DNA of 64,000 nucleotides from Zanthoxylum bungeanum (GCA_019454045.1 SKCR01047759.1:46335-110334); one strand, 5' to 3'; numbered from the stretch's first letter, positions 33,341-45,040 are shown. The notes: generated by a model not told the origin, from the sequence alone. Program-made: numbers and translations.

Positions 33341-34685
33341 ATCAAAACTCTGAACCTTCTACTTGGGTGCTTGACACCGGTTTGTGGACTCACTTGTGTA
33401 ACAATGTGTAGGACCTGAGAAACAGTAGGAGACTCCGTCATGGGGAGGTTAACTTACGCATGGGTAATGGAGCAAAACTGGCTGCATTGTGCGTGGGGAC
33501 TTATTCATTAGTTTTTTTGAAAAATGGTTTAGTTTTAAGACTTAGAAGATTGTGTTTATGTACCTTCTCTAGTAAATACATCATTTCAATTTATTATTTA
33601 TGTAATAAAGGCTTTTCTTGCCTAATAAGTTGTAATGAATATTCTATTTATTTCAATGAAAAAAAATATGGAGATGGTATTTTGAATAATGGTATCTATG
33701 TCTTACAAACTAACAAAGAATGTTCTACCTCTAATATATACAATGTAAACTCGAATAATCTCAATGAATCACTTCTATGGCACCGTCACTTAGGTCATAT
33801 AAATGAAACAAGATTAATTAAGCTACATAAGGATGGGTATTTCAAACCCTTCAAATATAAACCTTATGGAACTTGTGAGTCTTGTTTACTTGGTAAAATG
33901 ACCAAATTACCCTTCAAAGGTAAATGACAGTGTGCAGATGAGACATTAGAACTCATACACTCTGATGTATGCGGACCAATGTCAGTCACCGCTAGAGGTG
34001 GATTCTCCTACTTCATTACCTTATCGATGATCATTCGCGATATGGGTATGTGTACCTTATGCGGTACAAATTTTGAAGCCTTTAAGAAATTCAAAGACTT
34101 CAAGGCTGAAGTAGAAAACCACTTAATAAAAGTATTAAGTCACTAAGGTCTGACCGAGGTGGTGAATACTTAAGCAACAAATTTCAAGATTACATGAGAG
34201 AAAATGTCATTGTTTCCCAGTGGTCTCCTCTAGGAACTCCACAGCATAATGAGGTCTCCGAAAGGAGAAATCAGACATTATTAGATATGGTCCGATCAAT
34301 GATGCCAGACACAGATCTACCTCTTTCATTTTGGGGTCTTGCTTTAGAAACTGCAACACTACTACTAAACCAAGTTCCTTCTTAAATTGTTAGTCAAACA
34401 CCATATGAGTTATGGTCTGGGAAACGTCATAGTCTTACTTATCTAAGAGTTTGGGGATGTGACGCATATGTCAAGGTCACACAAACTAACAAATTGGATG
34501 ATATGGCAGTTAAATGTAAGTATGTAGTATACGCCTTGAACTCAAAAGCATATGTGTTCTACGTCCTAAATGAACAAAGAACATTTGTCTCACGAAATGC
34601 TAAATTTCTAGAGAATGAATACCTTCTCAAGAAATATAGTGGGAGTAGACTTGACCTAGATGAGGTACAGAAGAACAAACTAACA
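33341..34685 (+). pseudogene. Copia A copy 1 protease-integrase pseudogene
   Basis: Protease: STWVLDTG near 33359-33382 keeps the catalytic D-T-G, then a stop at TGTGTAGG, and LRMGNGAKLAALCVGTYSL from 33450. Zinc region: LLWHRHLGHINETRLIKL and TCESCLLGK (33770-33900). A TGA at 33925 ends that frame. Core: DVCGPMSVTARGG, broken by a frameshift near 34020, LRSDRGGEYL near 34143-34172 and NEVSERRNQTLLDMVRSM with the catalytic Glu (34245-34300). Next a TAA at 34383, then the GCDAYVKV and KCKYVVYALNSKAY tail up to 34685. All enzyme functions are lost. Confidence 0.85.
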
Positions 34686-36367
34686 TAGAACTAAACCCTA
34701 GGCCCCTCAAAATGGCAGCGATGGAACAACTACAAGGTTATTAACTCAGAAGGTCTGGGAGGGAAAGACATGAGCCTGAAAGATATGGTTTCTATATTGA
34801 TGAGGAACATGATCAGGTCATTGATAATGACGATCCCACCAGTTATGAAGAAGTAATGCGTGACATTTATTCAGTAAAGTGGCTTGAGGCCATGAAATCT
34901 GAAATAGACTCTACGTATCATAATCAAGTCTGGGACTTGATAGATGCACTTGAAGGGATAAAACCCATATGCTACAAGTGGATTTACCAGCGTAAAACTG
35001 ATGCATAAGGCAACATCCAAACCTATAAGGCTAGGTTGGTGGTGAAAGGTTATAGACAAATCCAAGGAATTGACTATGACGAAACCTTCTCGCCTGTTGC
35101 AATGATAAAGTCCATTCGAATTTTACTTGCACTAGCTGCACACTTAGATTATGAGATTTGGCAGATGGATGTCAAAATAACTTTCCTTAATGGGAACCTC
35201 TTAGAGGAAGTCTATATGACACAAGTTTAAACGATTCATTTATGGACTCAAGCAAGCCTCAAGAAGTTGGAATATACGATTTGATGAGACAATCAAAGAA
35301 TTTGACTTCATCAAAAATGTAGACGAGCCTTGTGTTTACAGGAAAAGTAGTGGGAGTGCTGTTGTATTTCTTGTATTATATGTTGATGACATATTAATCA
35401 TTGGGAATGATATTCCCATGATGCAAGCCACCAAGCAATGGTTATCTCAAATTTCTCCAAGAAAGATTTGGGAGAAGCAACCTACATCCTCGGCATTAAG
35501 ATCTACTGTAATAGATGTAAGAGGTTGTTAGGACTTTCTCAATCTACGTACATAGATAAAGTTTTGAAAAGATTCAAAATGGAAGATTCCAAAAGAAGTA
35601 ATTTACCTAATTGTCATGGAATCAAATTATCTAAGGAGCAATGTCCACATACTCCTTCAGATAGAGAGCGTATAAGTAGGATCCCTTATGCTTCAGCAAT
35701 AGGATCGATCATGTACGCCATGCTATATACAAGACCCGATGTCTCTTATGCTCTTAGAATAACGAGCAGGTATCAGGTAAATCCTGGTGAGCAACATTGG
35801 GCAGCTGTCAAAACAATCCTCAAGTATCTGAGAAGAACTAAGGATGTGTTTTTGATATACGGAGATTGTTTTCAGATGAAAGTCATTGGTTACTGTGATG
35901 CGAGCTTTCAGACCGATAGTGATGACAGCAGATCGCAAATAGGACATATGTTTACTTTAAATGGTTGTGTTGTAAGTTGGAAAAGCTCAAAGCAGTCAAC
36001 TAAATCGGACTCCACCACTTAAGCCGAGTATATTGCAGCATCTAAGGTAGCTAAAAAAGCAGTCTAGATAAAGAAGTTCATCACGGAGTTGGAAGTGCTT
36101 CCTGCGATAAAGAATGGCGTCACGATGTACTGTGACAACACGGGCGCCATTGCTCAATCAAAGGAACCAAGGTCCCACCAGAAATCCAAGCATGTACTCA
36201 GGCGATTTCATCTCATCAGGGAGATTGTTGAGAGAAAAGAAGTTATTATAGAGAAAATACCCACAAAAGATAATCTTGCAGATTCTCTGACTAAAGGGCT
36301 GACTCAACAAAAGCATGATAGGCACACCCGAGAGTATGATGTCCATATTAATACTAGTTGGTTGTAG
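34686..36367 (+). pseudogene. Copia A copy 1 RT-RNase H pseudogene
   Basis: Reverse transcriptase (RVT_2 type): MKSEIDSTYHNQVWDLIDA-like text, [60 protein letters not shown], then a TAA after MTQV at 35228. Compared with copia B about 45 bp encoding PDGFIVP...KVCKL is deleted there; copy 2 has the same deletion. The catalytic LYVDDILI is intact in its frame (near 35380). From 35438 a 194-codon frame covers the RT end and RNase H start (GLSQSTYIDKVLKRFKMEDS, YCDASFQTDSDD). The last piece (36089-36367) has MYCDNTGAIAQSKEPRSHQK and TKDNLADSLTKGL, the C-terminus. Confidence 0.85.
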
Positions 36368-36370
36368 TGC

Positions 36371-36514
36371 AAGTGGGAGATTGTTAGGGATATGCCCTAT
36401 ACCCAACTTATGGATGGGCTATATGTACATGTATTTGTAATATTTTCATTAATTAATAAAATGGCAATCTTTATTATACGTGTCTTACATAACTTATATG
36501 AATCAACAACATTG
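36371..36514 (+). mobile_element. Copia A copy 1 PPT and truncated 3' LTR
   Basis: Polypurine AAGTGGGAGAT directly before TGTTAGGGATATGCCC at 36382. The LTR matches 12185-12330 almost base for base, then stops after AATCAACAAC and becomes gypsy LTR text. About 1.3 kb of the LTR is missing. Confidence 0.85.
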
Positions 36515-37244
36515 TATTCGAATAAGAGTTGTTTGTTGAGGCATGATGTGAATTCCGGATGAACGGAATGCGTGTTCTCTTTTGTGGTATATCGAATGAA
36601 AACCTGGACGTAAATTTCGTAGCCGAATCCGAACGGACGGTAGTGCGGTTTGTACTCGGGATATAATACCACGTACCGCTTGAGAGATACACAAATTTTG
36701 TTCATCCAACATTGTATTCGAGCATGATTAGGTTGTTAGCATGTTATTTATGTTAAACATGATTTAGTCGATAGAAATTTCTTTCTTTATGCATGATTAG
36801 GTTGTTTTCATATTAGGGATTTAATTTATATTTATGTTTAGATTCTTATTTATTTTCCGTATTAGATAATTGAGCTTGCTTGTGTGATGATTGTATGTTA
36901 TTGTGTGTTTGCCATTATGATAACTAACTTTTAAAGCATGTAAACTTAGATTTAAGCCATATACGAGTTTAGGTGTAGGTTACCTTTTGCAAATGTATGT
37001 TGAGTAGACTTGGTTAAAATTGCACAAATCCGTTCATTACAAGTGACATAAGTAAGGGACCATTCCGAACCAACGGTTTGAGGTCTTCCCTTGCGAGGGG
37101 TGAGTACGGCCTTAAATCATTTTCCCAGTTCACACTGGGTGGCGACTCCATTATTCTGCGGTTTAGTCCCCTGCGGGCTATTCCGTACTCCCAACTAGGC
37201 CGCGAGCCTAGAAAATCATGTGTCACCAGTTTCTGTATCCTACA
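36515..37244 (+). mobile_element. P-type LTR end fragment
   Basis: Matches P 3' LTR 27530-28259 with few differences, module (36586-36678) and end block included, and ends GTATCCTACA. It is followed by GTGGG and the same antisense array as P at 28260. It copies not only the LTR but also its insertion junction, so it is a duplicated piece of the P locus and not a separate insertion. Confidence 0.85.
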
Positions 37245-37512
37245 GTGGGCCTCGCCTCCAAGCTGATATTGATATGGGCCTCGCCCCCAAACTGATGCGG
37301 ATGTGGGCCTCACCCCTAAACTGATGCTGATGTGGGCCTCTCCCCGAAGTTGATACTGATGTAGTCCTCGACCCTGGAACTCATCCCCAAACTGGTACTG
37401 ATGTGGGCCTTGCCCCCAAGCTGATACTGATGTGGGCATCGACCCTGGGACTCATCCCCAAAATTTCTACTGATGTGGGCCTCGACCCTGGGACTCATCC
37501 CCAAAACTGATA
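37245..37512 (-). repeat. G-family antisense array
   Basis: The first ~130 bp match 28260-28392. It then continues with units GTGGGCCTCGACCCTGGGAC and CATCCCCAAAACTGATACT to the array end, which is also the array end at 41262 (CTGATACTAGTGTGATATT). Confidence 0.85.
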
Positions 37513-38711
37513 CTAGTGTGATATTTTATATCAACATGATGTATTGCCTCTCACGAGATAATCTTGATAGCTAAGCATATTTTCGTGCTCAACGGATGCT
37601 TCACGTCGAAACCAAAGAACCTTCAAAGTACTTAATACACTTAGATCCGCTCGTCTGAATGAGTGATCTGAACTAGACTCCTAGTGTGTGTGTGCCAAGG
37701 CTCTTTCACAGATTAATTCTTAAGTAAGCCAACTCGATGATTTTGTCTCAGAGAATCGGATCAGTGGGTCTAACAAACCTAGATGCCTTGATCACACTCT
37801 GTGATTACTTCCTCGTACTCAACATGATATAGTTTTTTTTTTTTCTTGTCTCTTTCTCTCTTTTTTTCTTTTTTTCTTTTTTTTCGACACATCTACCCTT
37901 TAAGGTAGCATTTCTCCTCATGGTGTTCCTAATACTCGCCCATGGGTAGCTTCACGCTTATCGGTTATAGACGATCTATTTTTTCTTTTCTTTTCATTGC
38001 ATAGACTTTCTTTGTTTCCAACCATATCATATATCGTAGCATAAGTAAAACAAGGTGGACATCCAGGCAAACGGTCATTCACTGATCCACCATCTCTTCA
38101 ACTAGTCATCTTACCAGCTACTCCGGCTTCCACCACTAAGACCCCATGATCAAGTGCTCGCAAGTCTAGCTGAGATCACCTATTCAGAATACCGGATGAG
38201 AGCACATCTCGCACTTATCGTTTCCAAGGTTTCTCCCTACAGCAAACAATGTCGTAACCGGACATATGCCTGACTATGAAGGACTTCGCTCTATTTTTTT
38301 TTTCATTCAACATAATTCTTCAATTCAACCGCTGATAATGTGGGCTTCGTCCCCTGGGATCCATTCCTGAAACTTATACTGATATGGCCTCAACCCTGGG
38401 ATTCATTCCTGAGACTAATTTTTTTGCGGGCCTCAACCCGGTGATTCATTCCTGAAACTGATAATGATTCTGATTCATTCCTGAGACTGATACTGATTAT
38501 GATTCATTCCTGAGACTGATGTGGGCCTCAACCCCTTGATTCATTCCTAGAAATGATGACATTGTACTGTTGCTGCTTCTGGTTGGCTTGCATTTGCCGC
38601 TTTCTCTTTTTCTCTGTTGAAACCTGTGAATAGAAAGAAAACAAAACACAAAAAGAATGAAAGTGCGTTACGTGTATGCATGCATGCATGAATGAGTTTC
38701 CTATTCCGTTG
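37513..38711 (-). mobile_element. G internal non-coding region, duplicate
   Basis: About 93-95% like 41263-42450 by eye, in direct orientation: CCTCTCACGAGATAATC, CCTAGTGTGTGTGTGCCAAG, T-rich run, CCTTTAAGGTAGCATTTCTC, AACCGGATATATGCCTGAC-type text, then a second set of short repeats (CTGGGATCCATTCCTGAAAC, GGGCCTCAACCC) at 38340-38560. It ends at GAATGAGTTTCCTATTCCGT, where LTR DNA is joined; at 42450 the same text continues into the integrase tail. No gene is present. Confidence 0.8.
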
Positions 38712-39978
38712 TTTTCACTGCTCGAGGTACTGTTTTCACTCCGTTTCGCTGCTGTTTTTGCTGTATTTTCTGGTCACTATTTTTGGTGTATTAATGGACT
38801 GTTTTAGAGTTAATTCGGGGACAGGTTTGGACTGTTTTGGGGCTGTTTCAGGGACTGTTTTGGGGTGTAATTTGGTGTCGTGAATAAGGGCTGCAGTGTG
38901 CTCGGCTAGTGAGGGTTTAGAGGCTGCAGAGTGCTCGGCTAGTGAGTGGTCGTGAGTGGCCGTGAAGGTTTTTGTGCGTGTCGTTTGTTATTTCTGAAGG
39001 TGTGTACATGAGTGGCTGGTTGAGGGTTTATTCTTTGAGTTGTGAGTCGGTTGGTGCTAGGTGCGTGAGTTGGTTTAGGGCTGTGTCATTAAGTGGCTGA
39101 GAGTGAGCTTCTTTGTTAACGTGGCTAATGGGCGCTGATTGAGTGTGTTGAAGGGGGCTACTTACGTTGATGAGGGTGTGAAGTGTGCGTGCTGATTTTT
39201 AATGAGGGTGACGTGATCTCTGTTTGTGCGTTTATTTTCTAGGGACGTGAGGGCAGTGCGTTTTTTGTTGCTTTTGGTTCGAGTTGATGATGAATGATGC
39301 CATGAGTGACTTGGTCTTTTGGTGGTTGCCGACTGAATGAGAGAGGGGCAGCTAGGCCATGAAGCTTTATGGTTTATTATTTTGTTTGTGTTTTTACCGT
39401 GAGAGTGTAAGGGGCGTGGGGGTTATTTAGGGTTTAGTTTGTGTTATATTTTATAGTAGATGTATTAGGGTTAGGGTTGTGCATGAGTCCTGAAAAGGAA
39501 ACAAAATCAAGTAAATTAGGGATGGATTTAATTAGTTTAAAAAAGGGAAAGGATAATTGTGTTTTGGTGGGGAATATATTTAAATTGGTAGGTGAATTTT
39601 TTAATTTTGGAATGATTTGCTTAATTGGATTTAATTTAATTTTAATTGGTTTTAATTTAATTTAATTTCATTTGTGATATGTTTTTTAAATGGTTTTAAT
39701 TTAATTTCATTTAATTTGTGCTTTAAATATGTTTTAATTATTTCTTGGATTGGGCTTGGGTGAGATGGGCTTGGTGTGTGTCTTAGTGATGTGTGGGCTT
39801 AGAATGTTTTAAAACGGAGGTCCAACAAGCGAGCCCGAAGCTAAACAAGCAAACTAAATCCAACAAAAATCCCAATTTCTGACTTTTCACTTCCGACGCC
39901 TGTTTACCCCGACTTAAAAGGTTGTGTCTCCAAACGAGACTCATCATAGGGACTTACATGCAAAATGCAGTGCCTACA
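38712..39978 (-). mobile_element. G3 3' LTR, start (U3) part only
   Basis: Matches G2 LTR 15960-17231 from TTTTCACTGC to the LTR start GTGCCTACA. The other half of the LTR (arrays, module, end block) is missing at the join with 38711. It lies directly beside the polypurine tract at 39979. Confidence 0.85.
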
Positions 39979-40095
39979 GTCACCCCCACTTTGATGGGAC
40001 TTGTGCAGTGTGTGACAATGATAATCCTATCAAAGTTATGCAATGCATTTTTACTTACTTGGCTCGCCAACTGCCACCTGACTTGCCTGCTACTT
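39979..40095 (-). mobile_element. G3 polypurine tract and 3' internal stub
   Basis: rc of GTCACCCCCACTTT (one base different from G2), then the shared text GACTTGTGCAGTGTGTGACA and ATGCAATGCATTTTTACTTA. Confidence 0.85.
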
Positions 40096-41262
40096 CGAGC
40101 TGAGTTAATGATGTAGTGGACCTCGATGCTGGGACGCATCATAATAACTTCAACCGACAACGGGGGCCTCGACCCTGGGACGCATCCCAATAATACCACT
40201 GACAATGTGGGTCACGACCCTGGGACGCATCCCAAAACTAATGATGTAGGGGGCCAACGACCCTGGGACGCATCCCGATAACTACAACTGACAACGGGGG
40301 CCTCGACCCTGGGACACATCCCAATACCGCTGACAATATGGGTCACGACCCTGAGACGCATCCCCAAAACTGATGATGTAGGGGCCAACGACCCTGGGAC
40401 GCATCCCGATAACTTCAACCGACAACGGAGGCCTCGACCCTGGGACGCATCCCGATAACGTTGACAATATGGGTCACGACCCTGGGACGCATCCCCAAAA
40501 CCACTGATGATGTGGGCCTCAACCCTGGGACGCATCCCCAAAACTGCTGATGATGTGGGTCACGACCCTAGGACGCATCCCCAAAACTGTTGATACTGTG
40601 GGTCACGACCCTGGGACGCATCCCCAAAACTGATGCTGATACTGATGTGGGTCATGACCCTGTGACTGATCCCCAAAACTGCTGATACTGTGGGTCACGA
40701 CCCTGAACTAATACTGATGTGGGCCTCGGCCCTAGGACTCATCCCCAAACTGATATTGATGTGGGCTCACCCCCAAACCGATATTGTTATGGGCGTCGCC
40801 CCCAAGCTGATGTGGATGTGGGCGTCGCCCCTAAACCGATGCTGATGTGGGCCTCGCCCCCAAGCTAATACTGATATGGGCCTCGCCCCAAAACTGATAC
40901 TGATGTGGGCTCGCCCCCCAAACCAATACTGATATGGGCCTCCCCCCAGGCTGATATGGTTGTGGGCCTCGCCCTTAAACTGATGTTAATGTGGGCCTCG
41001 CCCCCAAGCTGATACTGATATGGGCCTCGCCCCCAAACTGATGTGGATGTGGGCCTCGCCCCTAAACTGATGCTGATGTGGGCCTCGCCCCGAGCTGATA
41101 CGGATGTGGGCCTTGACCCTGGGAATCATCCCCAAACTGGTATTGATGTGGGCCTCACCTCCAAGATGATACTGATGTAGGCCTCGACCCTAGGACTCAT
41201 CCCCAAAATTGCTACTGATGTTGGCCTCGACCCTGGGACTCATCCCCAAAACTGATACTAGT
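40096..41262 (-). repeat. G3 tandem array
   Basis: About 25-30 units. The left part is GACCCTGGGACGCATCCC with spacers such as CGACAACGGGGGCCTCG or TGATGATGTGGGTCACG. The right part is GATGTGGGCCTCGCCCC with CTGATACTGAT. Unit length drifts between about 30 and 60 bp. It occupies the place between pol and the polypurine tract, where Tat/Ogre elements are known to carry variable tandem repeats. Confidence 0.85.
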
Positions 41263-42500
41263 GTGATATTGCATATCAACATGCTGTATTGCCTCTCACG
41301 AGATAATCCTGATAGCTAAACATATTTTATTCCTCAACGGATTCTTTGCGTCGAAACCAGAGAACCTTCAAAGTACTTAATACACTTAGATCCGCTCATT
41401 TGAATGAGTGATTTGAACTAGACTCCTAGTGTGTGTGTGCCAAGGCTCTTTCACAGTTTAATCCTTAAGTAAGCCAACTCGATGATTTTGTCTCGGAGAA
41501 TCAGATCAGTAGGTCTAACCAACTTAGATGTCTTGATCACACTCTATGATTACTTCCTCGTACTCAATATGATATGGTTTTCTTATCTTTTTTTTTCTTG
41601 TATCTTTCTCTCTTTTTTTCTTTCTTTCTCTTTTTCGACACACCTACCCTTTAAGGTAGCATTTCTCCTCATGGTGGTCCTAATACTCACCCATGGGTAG
41701 CTTCACGCTTATCGGTATAGGCGGTCTATTTTTTCTTTTCTTTTAATGGCATAGACTTTCTTTGTTTCCAACCATATCATATATCGTAGCATAAGTAAAC
41801 CAAGGTGGACATCCAGGCAAATGGTCATTCACTGATCCACCATCTCTTCAACTAGTCATCTTGCCAGCTACTCTGGCTTCTACCACTAAGACCCCGAGAT
41901 CAAGTGCTCGCGAGTCTAGCTGAGATCAACTATTCAGAATACCGGATGAGAGCACATCTCGCACTTATCGTTTCCAAGGTTTCTCCCTACAGCAAACAAT
42001 GTCGTAACCGGATATATGCCTGACTATCAAGGACTTCTCTTTTTTTTTTCACTCCACATAATTCTTCCTTTCAATCGCTGATAATGTGGGCTTCGTCCCC
42101 TGGGATCCATTCCTAAAACTTATACTGATATGGGCCTCAACCCTAGGATTCATTCTTGAGACTAATACTGTTGCGGGCCTCAACCCGATGATTCCTTCCT
42201 GAAACTGATACTGATTCTGATTCATTTCTGAGACTGATATTGATTCTGATTCATTCCTGAGACTGATATGGGCCTCAACCCCATGATTTATTCATAGAAA
42301 TGATGACACTGTACTGTTGCTGCTTCTAGTTGGCTTGCATTTGCCGCTTTCTCTTTTTCTCCGTTGAAACCTGTGAATACAAAGATAACAAAACACAAAA
42401 AGAATGCAAGTGCGTTACGTGTATTCTTGCATACATGAATGAGTTTCCTATTCCGTTGGGTTAGGTCTTCTGTCAATTCCCTTGGTGATTGCTTGGTCTT
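41263..42500 (-). mobile_element. G3 non-coding region after pol
   Basis: The counterpart of 37513-38711 and, reversed, of 22561-23340 in P. It has a T/C-rich run near 41575-41635 and imperfect short repeats at 42070-42300 (GGGCCTCAACCC, GATTCATTCCTGAGACTGAT). No reading frame of note. Confidence 0.75.
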
Positions 42501-42670
42501 CTCTTCTTCAGGCAAAATACTTGCTTTAATCTGTCTACATTGATCGGCTCGGTGAACTCATTCCCTTCCAAATCTGACAGTCTCACTGCCCCATTTCCCA
42601 ATACTTAATGGCTAGCATGTCTTTTCTGCTTGCTTCTCTCAAGGATTCCCTGTGTTTCTAAACATCGCTG
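42501..42670 (-). pseudogene. G3 integrase C-terminal remnant
   Basis: On the minus strand, downstream of a stop, the frame reads GNGAVRLSDLEGNEFTEPIN then VDRLKQVFCLKKR (about 42600 to 42505). This is the usual end of a plant gypsy integrase, where a small barrel and LK-rich tail close the polyprotein. The rest of pol should lie between this and gag but is absent; the intervening 42671-43051 shows no motif. Confidence 0.7.
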
Positions 42671-43051
42671 AATATCATGATACCAGAGTTGAATGCTTTT
42701 GTCAAATATACTCTTATTGCAGAGATTCAGGCAAGTAAGGGAAATGAACGTCTTTATTATCATTAAAAAGGTTTGAAAAAGTAGATAAAATCATTTTCTT
42801 ATGATTAATGGATGTGACATCACAATTGAATGAGATCAGGAAAACAAAAATCCCCGTAATTTGCAACTTTGTCTTCTTCCGTCTTCATGCTTTTTCCGGA
42901 CATCAGATCCTCTAACTCCTGTAATTCTTTTTCCCATTTAATTTCCCTTTTCTGCTCTATCTCATCTTTACTATTGTTGCCCATATCCTTATGCGGGAAG
43001 CTTGGTGGTCGTGAGTTTGGAGGACAGTGCTGTCAGGTGGGCCGGATTTAA

Positions 43052-43645
43052 TCATGTAGGTAGGGGTGGGACAGAGCGATAGTTAGGTAAGGGGTTTCTC
43101 TGTATGTTATTTTGCTCTTTCTCAGGGTCAGGTATTTTGTGGGAGTCTATGAGGTTCTGGATCTCATGCCTAAGGCGGGTACATTTGTTAGTTTCATGGC
43201 CTCGTTGCTGGTGGAAGTAACAGTAAAGGTTCAGGTTAAGGTAGTGTGGCACAGGGTTTGGAAGGGGTATAGGCTATAAGGGATTTAGGAGTCCTTGCCT
43301 CCTCAACTCTTCAAATACCTCTGATAAAGGTCTACCGAGATTGGAGAATCGTCTGTTTCTGATAGGGGCAACCTCAGAGGGAGTGGTATTGGTCTTTGAA
43401 GGTTTCCCAATGGTCTTTCCATTCTGGTTGCACATCTTTCTGTTATTGGCTATAAGGGGTTCGACCAAACTGGCCACAGTATTAGTCAGAACTTGCAATA
43501 TCTCAATAATTTCGGTTACTTTGGTCTCCAATTGATCCAGGCGGGATACCTCATTCTCTGATCCACTCATGTTTGTTATCGGCCTTTTGGTGAGTCTTCC
43601 TTCTTCCCTAACCCAATGGGAATCTATGATGGCTTTTTTGAACAC
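43052..43645 (-). pseudogene. gag: G3 gag pseudogene
   Basis: The first frame (43645-43274, 123 aa): NMSGSENEVSRLDQLETKVT, EIIEILQVLTNTVASL (coiled-coil-like), NRRFSNLGRPLSEVFEELRR, QGLLNPL. After a stop, a second frame (43252-43052) has LYCYFHQQRGHETNKC followed by LRHEIQNLIDSH, the CX3HX4HX4C-like region near the Gag end of Tat elements. Full Tat Gag is several hundred residues, so the middle is deleted. The likely start is MSGS near 43570; the preceding residues look like read-through. Confidence 0.75.
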
Positions 43646-44511
43646 AAGGGGTTAGCATGATGCGTGTATGCATGAGGTGCATGAGATTCATGCGATGTAT
43701 GGAATATATAAGTCGGCCCATTACCATTTTTAAAGTATTCGATCCTGTTATTGCGCGGTGCAAACTTGTCCCAGTTGAAAAGGCCCAACAGGTTTACACT
43801 TTGCAATAACATGGCTAAACAACTTCAAATGATAAAAAAATCACATGTAAGATGGCCCATCGGTATTTTAGAAACTTTTGGCCCAATTGTCATAGGATAC
43901 GAACTCTTCTCAGTTTAAATGGCCCAACAAGTCCATACCTCATGACAAAAGGTCCAACTGGATCCAAATGACGACGGTCCCAAACATAAACATAAAAAAT
44001 AACTTCTACTAGTTCTACTACTAAATTTCACACGTGGGTTTACGGGAGTGCAGATAAAGGCTCTCGTTGACGAAGGATTGCCCACAACTAGTACTTCCCA
44101 CTCAAGGGTTCGAGCGACCAAGTGAGCGCACCATTTTTATACCTTAAGGTACGTGCCAACGAGTTATGGTGTGTGACTGACTGTCAAAGGGATTTCCCAT
44201 TGTAGATTCCCCAGAGAGAGGGTGGAGCGAACTCTCTTAAATACCCAAGTCTCTTAGGCTCTTATCGCATTGGTGATAGGAATAAACAACAAGTCCTCCA
44301 AATTAGTCTATCACAATGAGCTACGGGTAATGATTACCTAGGTACCATCACAGCTTTTCTTTATAGAAAGGTAGTGAATGAAGGAATACACCAAACCATC
44401 ACCTAGCCTTAACAACGCCTTTGATTAAACCCCTTCAACCCACTATAGACATGGTTAACTAAAGCACAAATCACGATCACTATAAGACATTATTTCGGGG
44501 CCAATTCTCTA
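43646..44511 (-). mobile_element. G3 untranslated leader
   Basis: Reverse counterpart of P 21365-22307, with CCCAGAGAGAGGGTGGAGCG, GGTGATAGGAATAAACAAC and the paired pieces CCAGTTGAAAAGGCCCAAC and CAGTTTAAATGGCCCAAC. No coding sense. Confidence 0.75.
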
Positions 44512-44529
44512 TCCCCAGTGGAGTCGCTA
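44512..44529 (-). other. G3 primer binding site
   Basis: On the minus strand TAGCGACTCCACTGGGGA, i.e. the tRNA-Arg-type site of P with one base changed (TGG to TAG). It lies 3 bp inside the 5' LTR end. Confidence 0.8.
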
Positions 44530-44532
44530 GAC

Positions 44533-45040
44533 TGTAGGACACAGATGTTGGACGATGCTATTCCGGGCTCGCGGCCCGGTTAGGAGTACAGAGTAGCCCG
44601 CGGGGGACTAAACCGGAGAAATAACATGGAGTCGCCACCCGGTGTAAACAGGGAAAATGATTTAAGGCCGCACTCACCCCTCGCAAGGGAAGACCTCAAA
44701 CCGTTGGGTTCAGAATGGTCCCTTACTTATGTCACTTGTAATGAAATGATTTGTGCAATAATTTAATCGAATCTACGCAACATATTTCCAATAATATTCT
44801 ATTTCTAAGCTCACATGCATAATACAAGGCTCATATCTAAGTTTGCATATAACCTATGTCCAAATTTGCATGCATAAAGGTAAATTGAAACACGGCAAAC
44901 ATACAACTTCATAATCACACCATATTCATGGATACGGAAACACAAGGAAATGGTAATTGTACAAACAAGCATAAAAGTGAATCGGAATAATGGCAAACAT
45001 ATAATTTCATAAGCACGTCGTACTTATACATGTGGGAACA
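44533..45040 (-). mobile_element. G3 5' LTR, end part only
   Basis: TGTAGGACACAGATG onward matches G2 LTR 13639-14185 (end block with GCCCGCGGGGGACTAAACC and GGAGTCGCCACC). It breaks at GTGGGAACACAAATGG, where copia A gag begins. The ~6 bases common to both sides suggest joining at a microhomology. Confidence 0.85.

Noticed and set aside
40096..41262. CRISPR-like regularity
   Set aside because: Units vary in length and grade into each other, there are no unique spacers, and the context is a plant retrotransposon.
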